A stretch of DNA of 64,000 nucleotides from JAPUDQ01 sp964573015 (GTDB taxonomy: Bacteria; Patescibacteriota; Saccharimonadia; Saccharimonadales; Saccharimonadaceae). Made by a program: the position numbers and the translations under genes. This document shows positions 7,498 to 17,140 of the stretch, one piece after another. Positions within the stretch are counted from its first letter, which is position 1. Each line of letters begins with the position of its first letter. The notes beneath the pieces were generated by a model. That model saw only the letters and a program-made list of their open reading frames with translations, did no database searches and was not told the DNA's origin. The DNA is taken from positions 1 to 64,000 of the forward strand of contig CAZNHZ010000002.1 of NCBI GenBank assembly GCA_964573015.1. The letters run 5' to 3'.

Positions 7498-7773
7498 TCA
7501 TGCTGCTATTGTCGAAACCAGGTAGTTGCGGTCGGTGATACCGCAGGGCGACCACCTGGCGCTACCTTCGCGAAGCAGACGAGCGATAGTCTGCTGAACC
7601 GTCGCTCGCTTGTCGTCGGCGACACCGAAGTGTCGTACCACATCCTCACCCTCTGGGAGAGGGTTGTCGCGCAGCGTCGTCAGGACGAGGCGCTCGAGGG
7701 CTGCATTGCCCTGCCAGGCATCACCGCGGCGACCTTTGCCGCGGGGACTCCGTCGTTTTCGAGTAGCGCTCAT
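7498..7773 (-). CDS. Small basic protein, possible winged-helix fold
   Basis: 91 aa. A strongly basic N-terminus (MSATRKRRSPRGKGRRG) is followed by about 55 residues predicted helical with helix-turn-helix spacing (AALERLVLTTLRDNPLPEGE, VVRHFGVADDKRATVQQTIARLL) and a terminal hairpin (ARWSPCGITDRNYLV), an arrangement compatible with a winged-helix DNA-binding domain. No family recognised. Codon use is GC-rich. It follows the 40-aa ORF by 6 nt, so the two are probably co-transcribed. Confidence 0.6.
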   Translation of the reverse strand: MSATRKRRSPRGKGRRGDAWQGNAALERLVLTTLRDNPLPEGEDVVRHFGVADDKRATVQQTIARLLREGSARWSPCGITDRNYLVSTIAA

Positions 7774-7779
7774 ACGGCA

Positions 7780-7902
7780 TCAGCTAGCGCGCGCCCGAGC
7801 GGAGCGCAGAAGCGCTTCCTTGCGCTCCCTGACGGCGTCAGGGTCGGTCGGTGGTACCGGGTGGTGCTGCCGCGGCGGACGGTTTACCAACTTGTCAGGC
7901 AT
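7780..7902 (-). CDS. Small protein, 40 aa, Pro/Arg-rich
   Basis: ATG with a strong RBS (AAGGAGAG, 8 nt upstream). The product has a Pro/His-rich N-terminal half (RPPRQHHPVPPTDPDA) and a basic helical C-terminal half (VRERKEALLRSARARAS). No known family. First gene of a two-gene unit with the 91-aa ORF; upstream lie an intrinsic terminator and a possible leader peptide, so expression may be attenuated. Confidence 0.55.
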   Translation of the reverse strand: MPDKLVNRPPRQHHPVPPTDPDAVRERKEALLRSARARAS

Positions 7903-7955
7903 CGTTCTCTCCTTGTGTATGTACTGGGGCGGCCAACCCCTGAGATGATTACCCT

Positions 7956-7986
7956 AAAAACCAAAACCGCCGAAGTTCCCTTCGGC
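7956..7986 (-). terminator. Intrinsic terminator, possible attenuator
   Basis: On the minus strand GCCGAAG-GGAA-CTTCGGC (7969-7986) is followed by GGTTTTGGTTTTT. It lies between the putative 21-aa leader ORF and the 40-aa gene, an attenuator position, although it could simply end the leader transcript. Confidence 0.65.
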
Positions 7987-8009
7987 GACCGTTTGCTCCC
8001 AGAGCGAAT

Positions 8010-8075
8010 CTAGCCTGCCGAAGGCACGTCAATAATGAGGAGAATTAGTCCGGATTGTGACATGTATTTCGACAT
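8010..8075 (-). CDS. Putative 21-aa leaderless leader peptide
   Basis: Product MSKYMSQSGLILLIIDVPSAG. A -10-like TATAGT lies exactly 6 nt before the ATG, the spacing seen at the leaderless genes in this window. It is followed about 25 nt later by an intrinsic terminator and then by the 7902/7773 gene pair. The hydrophobic run (LILLIID) and the layout suggest a regulatory peptide, but such a short ORF may be coincidental. Confidence 0.35.
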   Translation of the reverse strand: MSKYMSQSGLILLIIDVPSAG

Positions 8076-8106
8076 AACTACACTATACCACCAACCATAT
8101 AAAAAC

Positions 8107-8134
8107 AAAACACCCCTGCTATCAGGGGTGTTTT
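8107..8134 (-). terminator. Bidirectional intrinsic terminator
   Basis: AAAACACCCCTG, short loop, CAGGGGTGTTTT, immediately 3' of the surface-protein gene at 8159 and followed on the minus strand by GTTTTTA. Confidence 0.9.
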
Positions 8135-8158
8135 GCGTAAGACTATGGTGCTGGCCGG

Positions 8159-8953
8159 TTAAAACAAGCGACGGCGAGCAGTCAGAGCGTAAGCCAACAG
8201 GGCTGTTACAGTGCTGACACCCAGACCCTTGGCAAACACATCGGTCAAGCCGGTGCTGGCAATCGCTTCAGGGGTACCCTTGGCAACCACCGGTTCGGCA
8301 GTTTTTTGGACAACCGGCTGGGCCACTGGCTGAGCCGGTGCCGATGTTACCGGTGTTGGCTTCTCAGTAACAGGTGCTTGCGGCTCTGGCTTTGGTGTCT
8401 CTGGTTTTGGCGGCGTCGGCTGTTTGACAGCTTCGGCGTCAACCGGATTACCACAAGTCTGCACGACGGCTGCAATATATTCACCGTTAGTAGTCAGAGC
8501 AACATATACTTTTTTGTACTCTCCGGCAGCGACAAACTCTCGAGCTGGTGCGCGGTAATAGGTTTCACCGTTGCTCATAAACGGATTCCGCCCCTCTAAT
8601 AGGAAGCGACCGAATGTGTGCGACTCACGGGCGACAACTTCGCCGCCGACCGTAATTACACCGTTCTCGTATAATCGGCCCTCAGCGATATTGACCTCGC
8701 CGCCATGCGTGCTGAGATAGTCCTGGGCTTGTTTCGATATCCTATACATTCCCCGATTTCGTTCGATGTCACGCTTGATCTCACGCAAACCTTGCTGTTG
8801 CGTAGTATAAGTGACGCCACAACGAATAATTGCATCGCTGGTGCAGTCAACGGCTGCGTTGACCTGAGCTGTGTTAAACAGGCTGCTCACTGTGCTCGCC
8901 GCCATCAAGGCAGCCAAAGCACCAAATTTAACTTGTTGTAGTGGACGTGTCAT
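8159..8953 (-). CDS. Secreted surface protein with atypical sorting-type C-terminus
   Basis: 264 aa. A signal peptide (about 1-33, cleavage near VNA-AVD) is followed by a globular domain with three or four Cys (CTSDAIIRCG, QTCGN), probably disulphide-bonded, a Pro/Lys/Glu-rich wall-spanning region (about 175-225, repeated PxPxPE) and a C-terminal IASTG motif, hydrophobic helix and ARRRLF tail. This is sortase-substrate architecture with IAxTG in place of LPxTG. The globular domain is not recognised. Driven by a strong promoter (TTGACA-17-TACTAT) and followed by a terminator, so it is monocistronic. Confidence 0.8.
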   Translation of the reverse strand: MTRPLQQVKFGALAALMAASTVSSLFNTAQVNAAVDCTSDAIIRCGVTYTTQQQGLREIKRDIERNRGMYRISKQAQDYLSTHGGEVNIAEGRLYENGVITVGGEVVARESHTFGRFLLEGRNPFMSNGETYYRAPAREFVAAGEYKKVYVALTTNGEYIAAVVQTCGNPVDAEAVKQPTPPKPETPKPEPQAPVTEKPTPVTSAPAQPVAQPVVQKTAEPVVAKGTPEAIASTGLTDVFAKGLGVSTVTALLAYALTARRRLF

Positions 8954-9001
8954 ACTAATTTCTCCCTTTTCCCACCTCTATAATTGTATGGGTATGATTC
9001 A

Positions 9002-9030
9002 ATAGTATCACACAATGTACTTTTTGTCAA
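9002..9030 (-). promoter_or_regulatory. Strong promoter of the surface-protein gene
   Basis: Minus strand: TTGACA (9025-9030), a 17-nt spacer, TACTAT (9002-9007); the -10 lies about 50 nt upstream of the ATG, leaving room for an RBS (GGGAG). Confidence 0.8.
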
Positions 9031-9050
9031 CTATATGCAATATTAGTGCG

Positions 9051-10691
9051 TTAAAGTTTTTCAGGCGCGGCAATGCCGAGCAGCTTCAAGCCCTCGGCTA
9101 ATCGATCCCGATAGAGCGATACCAGATATAGCCGCAGCTCCTCCCGCTCATTACCAACCACGCGATTCTTTTCATAAAACCGGTTAAATTCTTGGCTCAA
9201 CTCATAGAGATAATTACAAATGTAGTGCGGCATGAGCTCAATGGTAGATTTTTCGACCACATCGTTGTACTCTGTTATTTTGCGCAATAATAACCGCTCG
9301 TCAGTCTCAAGTTGGAAGCTGCTCGGATACGATAGTTGTTTTTGTGACTTTTGTAAAATTGAATACGCTCTGGCATGAGCGTATTGCAGATATGGTCCGC
9401 TATTGCCCTGGACACTGACCGACTCATTGATGTCAAATATAACATCACCGCCGATCCGTACCCGCAAGAAAGCGTAGCGGAGCGCACCGGCCACGATATC
9501 TTCCGTCACTTCCCCGCCGCGTGCCCGAATCGCTTCGCCGATCTGATCAAACAGCCAACTTATCTCGATGACGTCACCGTCACGCGAGCTCATCTTGCCG
9601 GTCGTCAGTTTGACTGTTCCCGTCGAAATATTGACGGTTTGATCAGCCCGGTCAGGCCAGACCATCGCAGCGGCTGCTAGCACACCTTTGAAATAATCAC
9701 GCTGTTCCTCAGCGGTAACGATATAGCTTTTTGCTGGGTGATACTGCTCATTCTTGAGCTCGATCAACCCAATATCGCGTGCACCGTAGAGCCCGAGACC
9801 ATTTTTGCCGATGAATACGTTGTCGAAACTACCATGATCCGATCCTCTAAAAATCACAGCGCCGTCACTCTCCTGAAACACCTGCGGCACGTTGTCGCGA
9901 ACGATTCTGACGCCGCGCGTATTGGCGTCGCTCTCGAGAAATTTGCGCTCAACCGGCTTGTTACCGAGCCGAGCGACGTTGGTCGCGATCTCTTCAAAGC
10001 TCCAGGCAAATACTGTGTCGTAGACGGCGGCGTAGAGCGGATCTTCGCGTGTAAATGACTGACGTGCTAATTCGATAATCTCTGCCTTAGCCAGTTCGTC
10101 TTCTCTATAAGCGCGCGAGCCTTCGGCGTACATTCGGCTCATAAAGCTATTGCGCTCACGCTCTGGCACCTCTGATAGCTTGTCAGCGTTACCATCAACG
10201 AATCGCAGTAAACTATACATCGACCTGCCGACATGCAAACCGACGTCACCGTGGTAACTCACCCGGTAAAGATGATGACCCTGCTCTAAGAGATTTGCGA
10301 TCGTATCGGCGACGATCGCGTTCATGGCGTGGCCAATGTGCATGGCCTTAAATGGATTGGGATTATTGGTCTCGATAACGATGGTAGAATCCTGAGTTAT
10401 GGATTCTGAGTTCTGAGTAGCTGAAGCAAACAAAGATTCGTCGGTCAACGTGATATTGATAAAGCCCGGTCCGGCAACTTCGACCGCATGAAATATTGTT
10501 GTTTGACGGAGCTTATCGGCAATTGCTTCGGCAATCGCTCTTGGTGGTTTACCAAGCTGTTTGCTCAGCTGCATAGCTACATTGGTCGCAACGTCGCCAA
10601 ACTGCGGCTCCGGGCGTGACACGATCGGCTCAAGTTCGATGTCATACAGTTGCTGTACGGTCTGGCGCAACCTGTTTGTTACCTCATTCAT
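9051..10691 (-). CDS. argS: Arginyl-tRNA synthetase
   Basis: 546 aa class I synthetase. The N-terminal Add1 domain (EPIVSRPEPQFGDVATNVAM), the HIGH-type motif MHIGHAMNAI, a KMSKS-equivalent GKMSSRDGD and the C-terminal DALR anticodon-binding domain (SQEFNRFYEKNRV) are all present. A short Ser/Gln/Thr-rich stretch (TQNSESITQDS) just before the HIGH domain is encoded by near-repeats of ACTCAGA and may be a local expansion. TATACT lies 8 nt before the ATG, so the mRNA is leaderless or nearly so. Divergent from the sucCD-like gene. Confidence 0.96.
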   Translation of the reverse strand: MNEVTNRLRQTVQQLYDIELEPIVSRPEPQFGDVATNVAMQLSKQLGKPPRAIAEAIADKLRQTTIFHAVEVAGPGFINITLTDESLFASATQNSESITQDSTIVIETNNPNPFKAMHIGHAMNAIVADTIANLLEQGHHLYRVSYHGDVGLHVGRSMYSLLRFVDGNADKLSEVPERERNSFMSRMYAEGSRAYREDELAKAEIIELARQSFTREDPLYAAVYDTVFAWSFEEIATNVARLGNKPVERKFLESDANTRGVRIVRDNVPQVFQESDGAVIFRGSDHGSFDNVFIGKNGLGLYGARDIGLIELKNEQYHPAKSYIVTAEEQRDYFKGVLAAAAMVWPDRADQTVNISTGTVKLTTGKMSSRDGDVIEISWLFDQIGEAIRARGGEVTEDIVAGALRYAFLRVRIGGDVIFDINESVSVQGNSGPYLQYAHARAYSILQKSQKQLSYPSSFQLETDERLLLRKITEYNDVVEKSTIELMPHYICNYLYELSQEFNRFYEKNRVVGNEREELRLYLVSLYRDRLAEGLKLLGIAAPEKL

Positions 10692-10728
10692 ACCATTTCA
10701 GTATAACAGAGGTGATACAATAGGAAAC

Positions 10729-12789
10729 ATGCAATTACTTGAATTTCAAGCCAAAGAGTTGCTGCGACGTAGCGAAATACGGGTGCCGGACGGACATATC
10801 ATATCTTCAGGTGATGGCAAAGATCCGTCAGATTTCACCTACCCTGCTGTCCTCAAGAGTCAAGTGCCGATCGGTGGTCGTGGCAAACTGGGTGGAATTC
10901 GGCTCGTCAAAAATGCCGAGGAGTTTTTGACAACGTTTCCTGAGGTCAAAGCGCTTGAAATCAAGGGGTATAAGCCGCGAGAAATACTAGTCGAGCAAGC
11001 CCTCGACATCGAGCGCGAGCTCTACCTCGCCTTGCGGGTCAACCGAGACGAGCGGCGGATCGATATCATCGCCAGCGCCGAGGGCGGCGTCGAGATCGAA
11101 TCACACGTTTCATCAGTCATCACTCGGCTCTATGATGACAAAAATGCAGCAGTAGACGTCGCCAAAACGCTGTCGATCGACGAAAATGCCTGTAAAACGC
11201 TACTCCAAGCGCTTTATCACTGCATGATCGACAACGATCTGCTGCTTGCCGAAATCAATCCGCTGGTGGTTACCAAAACGGATGAGCTAATTGCCGCCGA
11301 CGCCAAAATGCTTGTCGACGATAACGCTCTGTTTCGTCATCCCGCTTTTGCCAGTCAAGCAGTTTCATCAAGCGTTTTGCCGCTTGGCGGCACAATCGGT
11401 GTTATCGCCAACGGCGCCGGCATGGCGATGAGCACCATGGATACTATCTACGCCGCCGGTGGCCGACCAGCCAATTTCCTCGATATCGGCGGCGGCACCG
11501 GCGAGGATGTATTTATACGTAATCTACGTGAAATCACCGAGCTACCGGGCGTAACGAGCATTATCATCAATATCTTTGCCGGCATCACCCGCTGCGACGA
11601 CATAGCACGCGGCATCATCGCCGCCAAAAACGACATTCCCGATCTCGTCCCGCTCTACATCCGCCTCGAAGGCACACGCCGCGATGAAGCGATAGAGCTG
11701 CTAGATAACGCGCGTATTGAGTTATTGCCTGATCTGAAAATGTGCGTACAAAAGGCACTAAACATACCCCGTGCTTCGCTAGCCGAATCTGCCTCATACC
11801 CCTCAGAGGATAGTGAGACCCAAAGAGGAGCGTCAGCTCATCTTGGGGTCAGCCCAAGGCCACGGGCGGGCGTAGCCCCCCGTAAAGAGTTAGCCGAGGA
11901 GGGATATGGGGCAGATTCGGTATCCGTAGAGGCAATATTCCGTAACAAGCCCGTTATCGTCCAGGGCATCACCGGTCATCATGGTAGCTTCCACACCAAA
12001 GGTATGCTAGAGGCCGGCACCGACATCGTCGCCGGCGTGACACCCGGCAGAGGTGGTCACAACGTGCACGGTGTGCCCGTTTATAACAGTGTGAACGAAG
12101 CGTTAAAAACACATCAGGCGACCACAAGCGTCGTTTTCGTCCCGCCCCGCTTCGCCCGTGATGCCGTCCTCGAAGCCATCGATGCCGGGATATCACTCAT
12201 CGTCATCATCACCGAAGGCATACCGGTACATGACATGCTAGCTATCCATCAGCATGCTGTAGACAAATACACAACGATCGTCGGACCGAATTGTCCCGGC
12301 TTTATCGTACCTGGCAGCCACAAGCTCGGTATCATCGCCGCACACATCACGAGCCCGGGCCGAACCGCTATCATCTCGCGCAGCGGTACCCTCACCTACG
12401 AGCTGGCTGATGCATTGACCAAAAAAGCCATAGGCCAACGAATCGTGCTTGGTATCGGTGGCGACCCGATACAAGGTATGAATTTCACCGAAGCACTTGA
12501 GATTTGTGAACAAGACCCAACGATTGATCAAATTGTCCTCGTGGGTGAGATCGGTGGTACTTCTGAGCAAATTGCCGCTAATTTTGTCCACGATCATGTC
12601 ACGAAACCAGTCTACGGTCTCGTCGTCGGTCATTCCCTGCCCTCAGGCCAGCAATTCGGTCACGCCGGCGCCATCGTCGGCGGCTTGGGCGAATCAGCCG
12701 CCGAAAAGACCGCCTACATGGCCGCTCGCGGCCTGCATATGAGCAATACGCTCGATGAGCTTATAGAGAGTATCGACCATGACAATTGA
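10729..12789 (+). CDS. Fused succinyl-CoA synthetase-like enzyme (beta-alpha, ADP-forming acyl-CoA synthetase)
   Basis: 686 aa from the ATG at 10729. The frame extends further upstream, but only here does it read MQLLEFQAKELLRR, the canonical SucC N-terminus; a -10 TACAAT lies 7 nt before it. Residues 1-345 are SucC-like (ATP-grasp, QVPIGGRGKLGG; FLDIGGGTGEDV; NIFAGITRCDDIARG) and about 400-680 SucD-like (GITGHHGSFHT, GPNCPGFIVPG, and the phosphohistidine loop GHAGAIVGG). Subunits are normally separate genes. The linker (residues about 352-397) is the translated 138-bp palindromic element. With no TCA-cycle genes nearby, substrate-level ATP formation from an acyl-CoA is one possible role. Confidence 0.9.
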   Translation: MQLLEFQAKELLRRSEIRVPDGHIISSGDGKDPSDFTYPAVLKSQVPIGGRGKLGGIRLVKNAEEFLTTFPEVKALEIKGYKPREILVEQALDIERELYLALRVNRDERRIDIIASAEGGVEIESHVSSVITRLYDDKNAAVDVAKTLSIDENACKTLLQALYHCMIDNDLLLAEINPLVVTKTDELIAADAKMLVDDNALFRHPAFASQAVSSSVLPLGGTIGVIANGAGMAMSTMDTIYAAGGRPANFLDIGGGTGEDVFIRNLREITELPGVTSIIINIFAGITRCDDIARGIIAAKNDIPDLVPLYIRLEGTRRDEAIELLDNARIELLPDLKMCVQKALNIPRASLAESASYPSEDSETQRGASAHLGVSPRPRAGVAPRKELAEEGYGADSVSVEAIFRNKPVIVQGITGHHGSFHTKGMLEAGTDIVAGVTPGRGGHNVHGVPVYNSVNEALKTHQATTSVVFVPPRFARDAVLEAIDAGISLIVIITEGIPVHDMLAIHQHAVDKYTTIVGPNCPGFIVPGSHKLGIIAAHITSPGRTAIISRSGTLTYELADALTKKAIGQRIVLGIGGDPIQGMNFTEALEICEQDPTIDQIVLVGEIGGTSEQIAANFVHDHVTKPVYGLVVGHSLPSGQQFGHAGAIVGGLGESAAEKTAYMAARGLHMSNTLDELIESIDHDN
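11783..11920 (+). repeat. 138-bp palindromic element, copy 1 (in frame in the SucC-SucD linker)
   Basis: Outer arms CCGAATCTGCC... (11783-11804) and ...GGCAGATTCGG (11899-11920) pair over 22 bp with two mismatches. The core carries hairpin A (GACCC...GGGGTC with GAGC-GTCA-GCTC) and hairpin B (ACGGGCGGGC-GTA-GCCCCCCGT). 46 codons with no stop; the encoded peptide includes TQRGASA and PRPRAGVAPRK, matching copy 2. Confidence 0.9.
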
Positions 12790-13210
12790 GGCCTGTTTGC
12801 AGCTGCTACGTATCACTTCGACACCGACAAAAACTGGTATCAAACGAGCATTTCGCCGGGCAGCACTCGCTTGCCACCCCGACACCAAAGGAACAGACGA
12901 GGAATTCATAAAAATCAAACGCGCTTACGACAAACTGATGAAGCTGGATGACAATACACTCAAGCGCTACCGACAGCCCGCCACTGACTCGACATACCAC
13001 CCCAATGATTCATACGATCCATTTTGCGACCCCGATTATGAACATAGGACATTTTTTATGCCAGACAAGAAGCTTGAGGACTTTGAGCGAGCCTCGCGAG
13101 CAAAACGTTGTAAGATATGCCACGGATTAGGACATATCACAAAGAACACCGCTCCCGAAAAGGGATTCCTCGGTCTCGAACGCCGCCTCTGCAAATGCCA
13201 ATGGCTATGA
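12779..13210 (+). CDS. J-domain protein with half DnaJ zinc motif
   Basis: 143 aa. The N-terminal J domain (about 1-55) has the invariant HPD (LACHPDTKGTDEEFIKIKRAYDKL), so it should stimulate an Hsp70. After an acidic, Tyr/His-rich linker, the C-terminus carries CKICHGLGHITKN...CKC, resembling one half of the DnaJ Cys-rich zinc domain. It lacks the substrate-binding C-terminal domains of full DnaJ and is likely a specialised co-chaperone. It starts 11 nt inside the end of the sucCD-like gene (ATGACAATTGA), implying coupled translation, although a functional link is not obvious. Confidence 0.85.
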   Translation: MTIEACLQLLRITSTPTKTGIKRAFRRAALACHPDTKGTDEEFIKIKRAYDKLMKLDDNTLKRYRQPATDSTYHPNDSYDPFCDPDYEHRTFFMPDKKLEDFERASRAKRCKICHGLGHITKNTAPEKGFLGLERRLCKCQWL

Positions 13211-14797
13211 AGTGAGCGCTTTGATAAACCCGGCAAATAGCGGATGCGGACGGGTTGGACGTGAGCGAAATTCCGGATGAGCCTGGGTGGCGACAAAGTA
13301 TGGATGATCGGTCGCTTCGACAAATTCTACCAGACTACCATCTGGTGACTGACCAGAGACAATTATCCCGCCACTAGTAATTGCATATTCAAACTCGCGA
13401 TTGACCTCGTAGCGATGGCGGTGACGCTCTATGATATCAGTCGCGCCATAAAGTTCGGCCACTTTTGTGCCATCAATCAGCTGCGCCGGATAATTACCAA
13501 GTCGCATAGTACCGCCGGTGGCTTCTTTGCCTCTTTGATCATTCATAAGGTAGACAACTTGCTGATCAGACTCGGGATCAAATTCACCGCTGGTCGCCGC
13601 CTCGACACCACCGCGTCGTGCCGCCGCGATCACGGCTACTTGCAGGCCGAGACACAGACCCAGATACGGCGTGCTATGAGTCAAGGCATAGTCTGCCGCG
13701 GCGATTTTGCCCTCGGTACCCCGCGCGCCAAAACCGCCGGGCACGACTAATCCATCATAACGATCAAGGATGCCAGTACCGTTTTTCTCAATCTCTTCGG
13801 CGTTGACCCACTCGTATTTCAGCCCGACACCCTCATGCCAAGCGGCGCTTTTGAGTGCTTCAATCACCGAAATATAAGTGTCTTCGTTGTCCAAATATTT
13901 CGCCACGATACCGACCGAAACAGTTTTATCATGCTTATCTGTCGCTTTTTTGACTACATCTTGCCAAGATGACAGATCGGCATCACCGACATCCATGCCG
14001 AGAATTACCCTGGCCACTTGGGTATCGATGCCAAGCTCATGTAGCGTCAGCGGCACACGCAGCACCGTGTCGGCATTGGGCAGCACAGCCACCGCCTCTG
14101 GCGCCACCCCGCCAAATTGACTGACTTTTCTGATAATCGAATCATCCGGCTCCCGCTCGACCCGGGCCACAATGATATCCGGCTGGATGCCAAAACCACG
14201 CAGGTCACGGACGGCATTTTGGGCCGGCTTGGTCTTAAACTCTTTGCTGGCCTCAAGGTACGGCACATAAACGACATGTACAAAAGCCACGTCGCCACGG
14301 CGCTTCATGGCGAATTCACGAAACGCCTCGACAAAACTCAGCCCCTCATAGTCGCCGATAGTTCCGCCCAGCTCCACGATATGCACGTCAGACCATTCAG
14401 CGGCGGCTTCAATCTTGTCCTGTATGGCGTTAGTCAGGTGCGGCACCAGCTGCACGGTTTTACCTAAGAATTTTCCGGATCGTTCGTCATCGATCAGCTG
14501 CTTAAGCAAACTACCGGATAGCGTGATGCTATTTCGATTCATTTCTTCGTCTAAAAAGCGTTCATAATGCCCTAGGTCGAGATCAGTCTCTGCCCCATCC
14601 GGCGTCACCCAGCACTCACCGTGTTCGGCCGGGTTAAGGGTACCGGCATCGACATTGAGATAAGGGTCGCACTTTTGCATGCTGATTTTGAGACCACGGG
14701 ATTTTAAAAGAGCGCCGAGAGACGCCGCCGTGATACCTTTGCCAACACCAGACAGTACGCCCCCTGTTACAAATATGTATTTTGGGGTGTTCTTCAT
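13205..14797 (-). CDS. pyrG: CTP synthase
   Basis: 530 aa. It converts UTP to CTP with glutamine. N-terminal amidoligase (KYIFVTGGVLSGVGKGITAAS; DPYLNVDAGTLNP) and C-terminal class I glutaminase (GLCLGLQVAVIAA nucleophile Cys; QAHPEFRSRP with His and Glu) are intact. The ATG at 14797 was chosen because MKNTPKYIF is the standard N-terminus and the -10 TATACT lies 6 nt upstream (leaderless); a further in-frame start 13 codons upstream would fall in the promoter. Its 3' end overlaps the convergent J-domain gene by 6 nt. Confidence 0.96.
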   Translation of the reverse strand: MKNTPKYIFVTGGVLSGVGKGITAASLGALLKSRGLKISMQKCDPYLNVDAGTLNPAEHGECWVTPDGAETDLDLGHYERFLDEEMNRNSITLSGSLLKQLIDDERSGKFLGKTVQLVPHLTNAIQDKIEAAAEWSDVHIVELGGTIGDYEGLSFVEAFREFAMKRRGDVAFVHVVYVPYLEASKEFKTKPAQNAVRDLRGFGIQPDIIVARVEREPDDSIIRKVSQFGGVAPEAVAVLPNADTVLRVPLTLHELGIDTQVARVILGMDVGDADLSSWQDVVKKATDKHDKTVSVGIVAKYLDNEDTYISVIEALKSAAWHEGVGLKYEWVNAEEIEKNGTGILDRYDGLVVPGGFGARGTEGKIAAADYALTHSTPYLGLCLGLQVAVIAAARRGGVEAATSGEFDPESDQQVVYLMNDQRGKEATGGTMRLGNYPAQLIDGTKVAELYGATDIIERHRHRYEVNREFEYAITSGGIIVSGQSPDGSLVEFVEATDHPYFVATQAHPEFRSRPTRPHPLFAGFIKALTS

Positions 14798-14838
14798 ATG
14801 TTTAGTATACGATAAAACGATTATTATTACCTGCAATT

Positions 14839-14903
14839 AAAATCACACCGCTCCTCCCTGTAACAGGACAGTCCTGTGACAGAGAGGTCGAGTGTGATTT
14901 TTT
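14839..14903. repeat. REP-like palindrome R1
   Basis: Core CTGTaACAGGACaGTCCTGTgACAG (14858-14882) is set inside outer AAAATCACAC / GTGTGATTTTT arms. It lies between the pyrG promoter and the 3' end of tRNA-Ser(GGA). The outer arm plus T run could also terminate the tRNA transcript. Confidence 0.85.
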
Positions 14904-14907
14904 ATCT

Positions 14908-14997
14908 TGGCGGAAGGAGAGAGATTCGAACTCTCGGTGAGACTGCTCCCACACACGCGTTCCAGGCGTGCCAGTTAAACCACTCCTGCATCCTTCC
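14908..14997 (-). tRNA. tRNA-Ser (anticodon GGA)
   Basis: 90 nt including encoded CCA. Acceptor GGAAGGA/TCCTTCC, anticodon loop CTGGAAC, a long variable arm (class II) and T arm GTTCGAATC. Reads UCC/UCU. A REP palindrome lies at its 3' side. Confidence 0.95.
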
Positions 14998-15124
14998 GTA
15001 ACTACCCTATTTTAACAAATGTTGCAAAAATTGCATTTTACTAAAAAGCTGTTGTAATTTGCATGTAAACATCGTATAATGAAGAAAATCCCACCAACAC
15101 TAAGCGAAAGTAAAGGGTCGGCTC

Positions 15125-15903
<779 letters not shown>

Positions 15904-15907
<4 letters not shown>

Positions 15908-17124
15908 TCTTGCCATCTCATGTCCGTGTTGCTATGGAAAGCCTGCGCAGTACGCGAGTACGCACCACTCTAACGACACTTGGCATCATCATAGGTGTTT
16001 TGTCGGTTACGCTAGTCATGGCGCTGGGCGAGGGTGCCAAGCGAACCATCGCCGACCAAATCACCGGACTAGATAGCGGTATCATCGTCGCCAAACCGGG
16101 CGGCGCCGATCAACGCGGCGCGCTCAGTGCCTACAGTCCGTTTTCGATCAGCTCTGTCTCAACCCTGACCGAGCGCGATATCCGCACCATTAACGATCTG
16201 CAGCAAACCAGCTCGGTGGCGCCGCTGATGTTTGTCAACGGTACAGTCAAACACAATGGCGATCAGGTCAAAGGTACGCCGATCATCGCTACCACCCCTG
16301 ATTTTGTTGAATTACTCAAGCTACGGATTGCATCGGGTCAATTTGTCAGTGGTGAAACCAACCGCGATACTGTCGTACTCGGCCACAAGGCCGCACTTGA
16401 TCTGCTCGGTACCGACCAAGCCCGCGGCCAGGAAATCACCATCAAAGGTCGCCCACACACAGTCATCGGCGTACTCAAAAGCCTGCGGGCACCAATCAAC
16501 GCCATCGGTGTCGATCTCGACAAGAGCGTCTTTGTCAGCCTCGAGGACGGCAAGAGTTTCAACCAAGGTATTGCCCAAATCAGCCAGGTCATCATGAAAG
16601 CCACCGATGCCAGCAAAGTTGCTCACACCGCTGCCGCGATCGACGCTGCCCTGATCAAAAATCATGATGGCGAGCGCGACTTTACAGTCGTCGAGGGCAA
16701 AGACGCCGCCCAAACCGCCAACGCGTTTTATGACATCATGGTCTTTATCACCGCGGCTGTTGCGGCCGTGGCGCTGATTGTCGGCGGTATTGGTATCATG
16801 AACATCATGCTGGTCAGCGTCATTGAGCGTACCCGCGAAATTGGCATCCGCAAGGCTCTGGGTGCCAGCAACGCCCAGATATTGTGGCAATTCCTAATCG
16901 AATCGCTCACCATGACTGTCGTCGGCGGCATCATCGGACTCTGCGCCGCCTATATCATCGCTTTTTTCATCGCCACGTTCTTTTCATTCCAGCCGGCGCT
17001 CAACTGGCAAATTGTCGGCATCGCTATGGGACTAGCCGTCGCCGTCGGTGTTATCTTTGGCCTCTACCCGGCCATCAAAGCCTCGCAAAAAGACCCAATC
17101 GAAGCCCTGCGGCAATACGAGTAG
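15904..17124 (+). CDS. MacB-like ABC transporter permease (FtsX fold)
   Basis: 406 aa. One N-terminal TM (TTLGIIIGVLSVTLVMAL), a large extracytoplasmic MacB_PCD domain (about 45-270) and three C-terminal TM helices with the FtsX hallmark MLVSVIERTREIGIRKALGASNAQI. The C-terminus GLYPAIKASQKDPIEALRQYE is typical of MacB permeases. Operon with the ATPase (4-nt overlap). No adjacent MacA-like adaptor is present, as expected for a monoderm cell. Confidence 0.93.
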
Positions 17125-17140
17125 TCGCTTGATCCCGACG

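Noticed and set aside
10561..10728. Longer N-terminus (56 extra codons) for the sucCD-like protein
   Set aside because: It runs through the argS 5' end and the divergent promoters; the SucC-like sequence starts at the ATG at 10729 with a -10 box just upstream.
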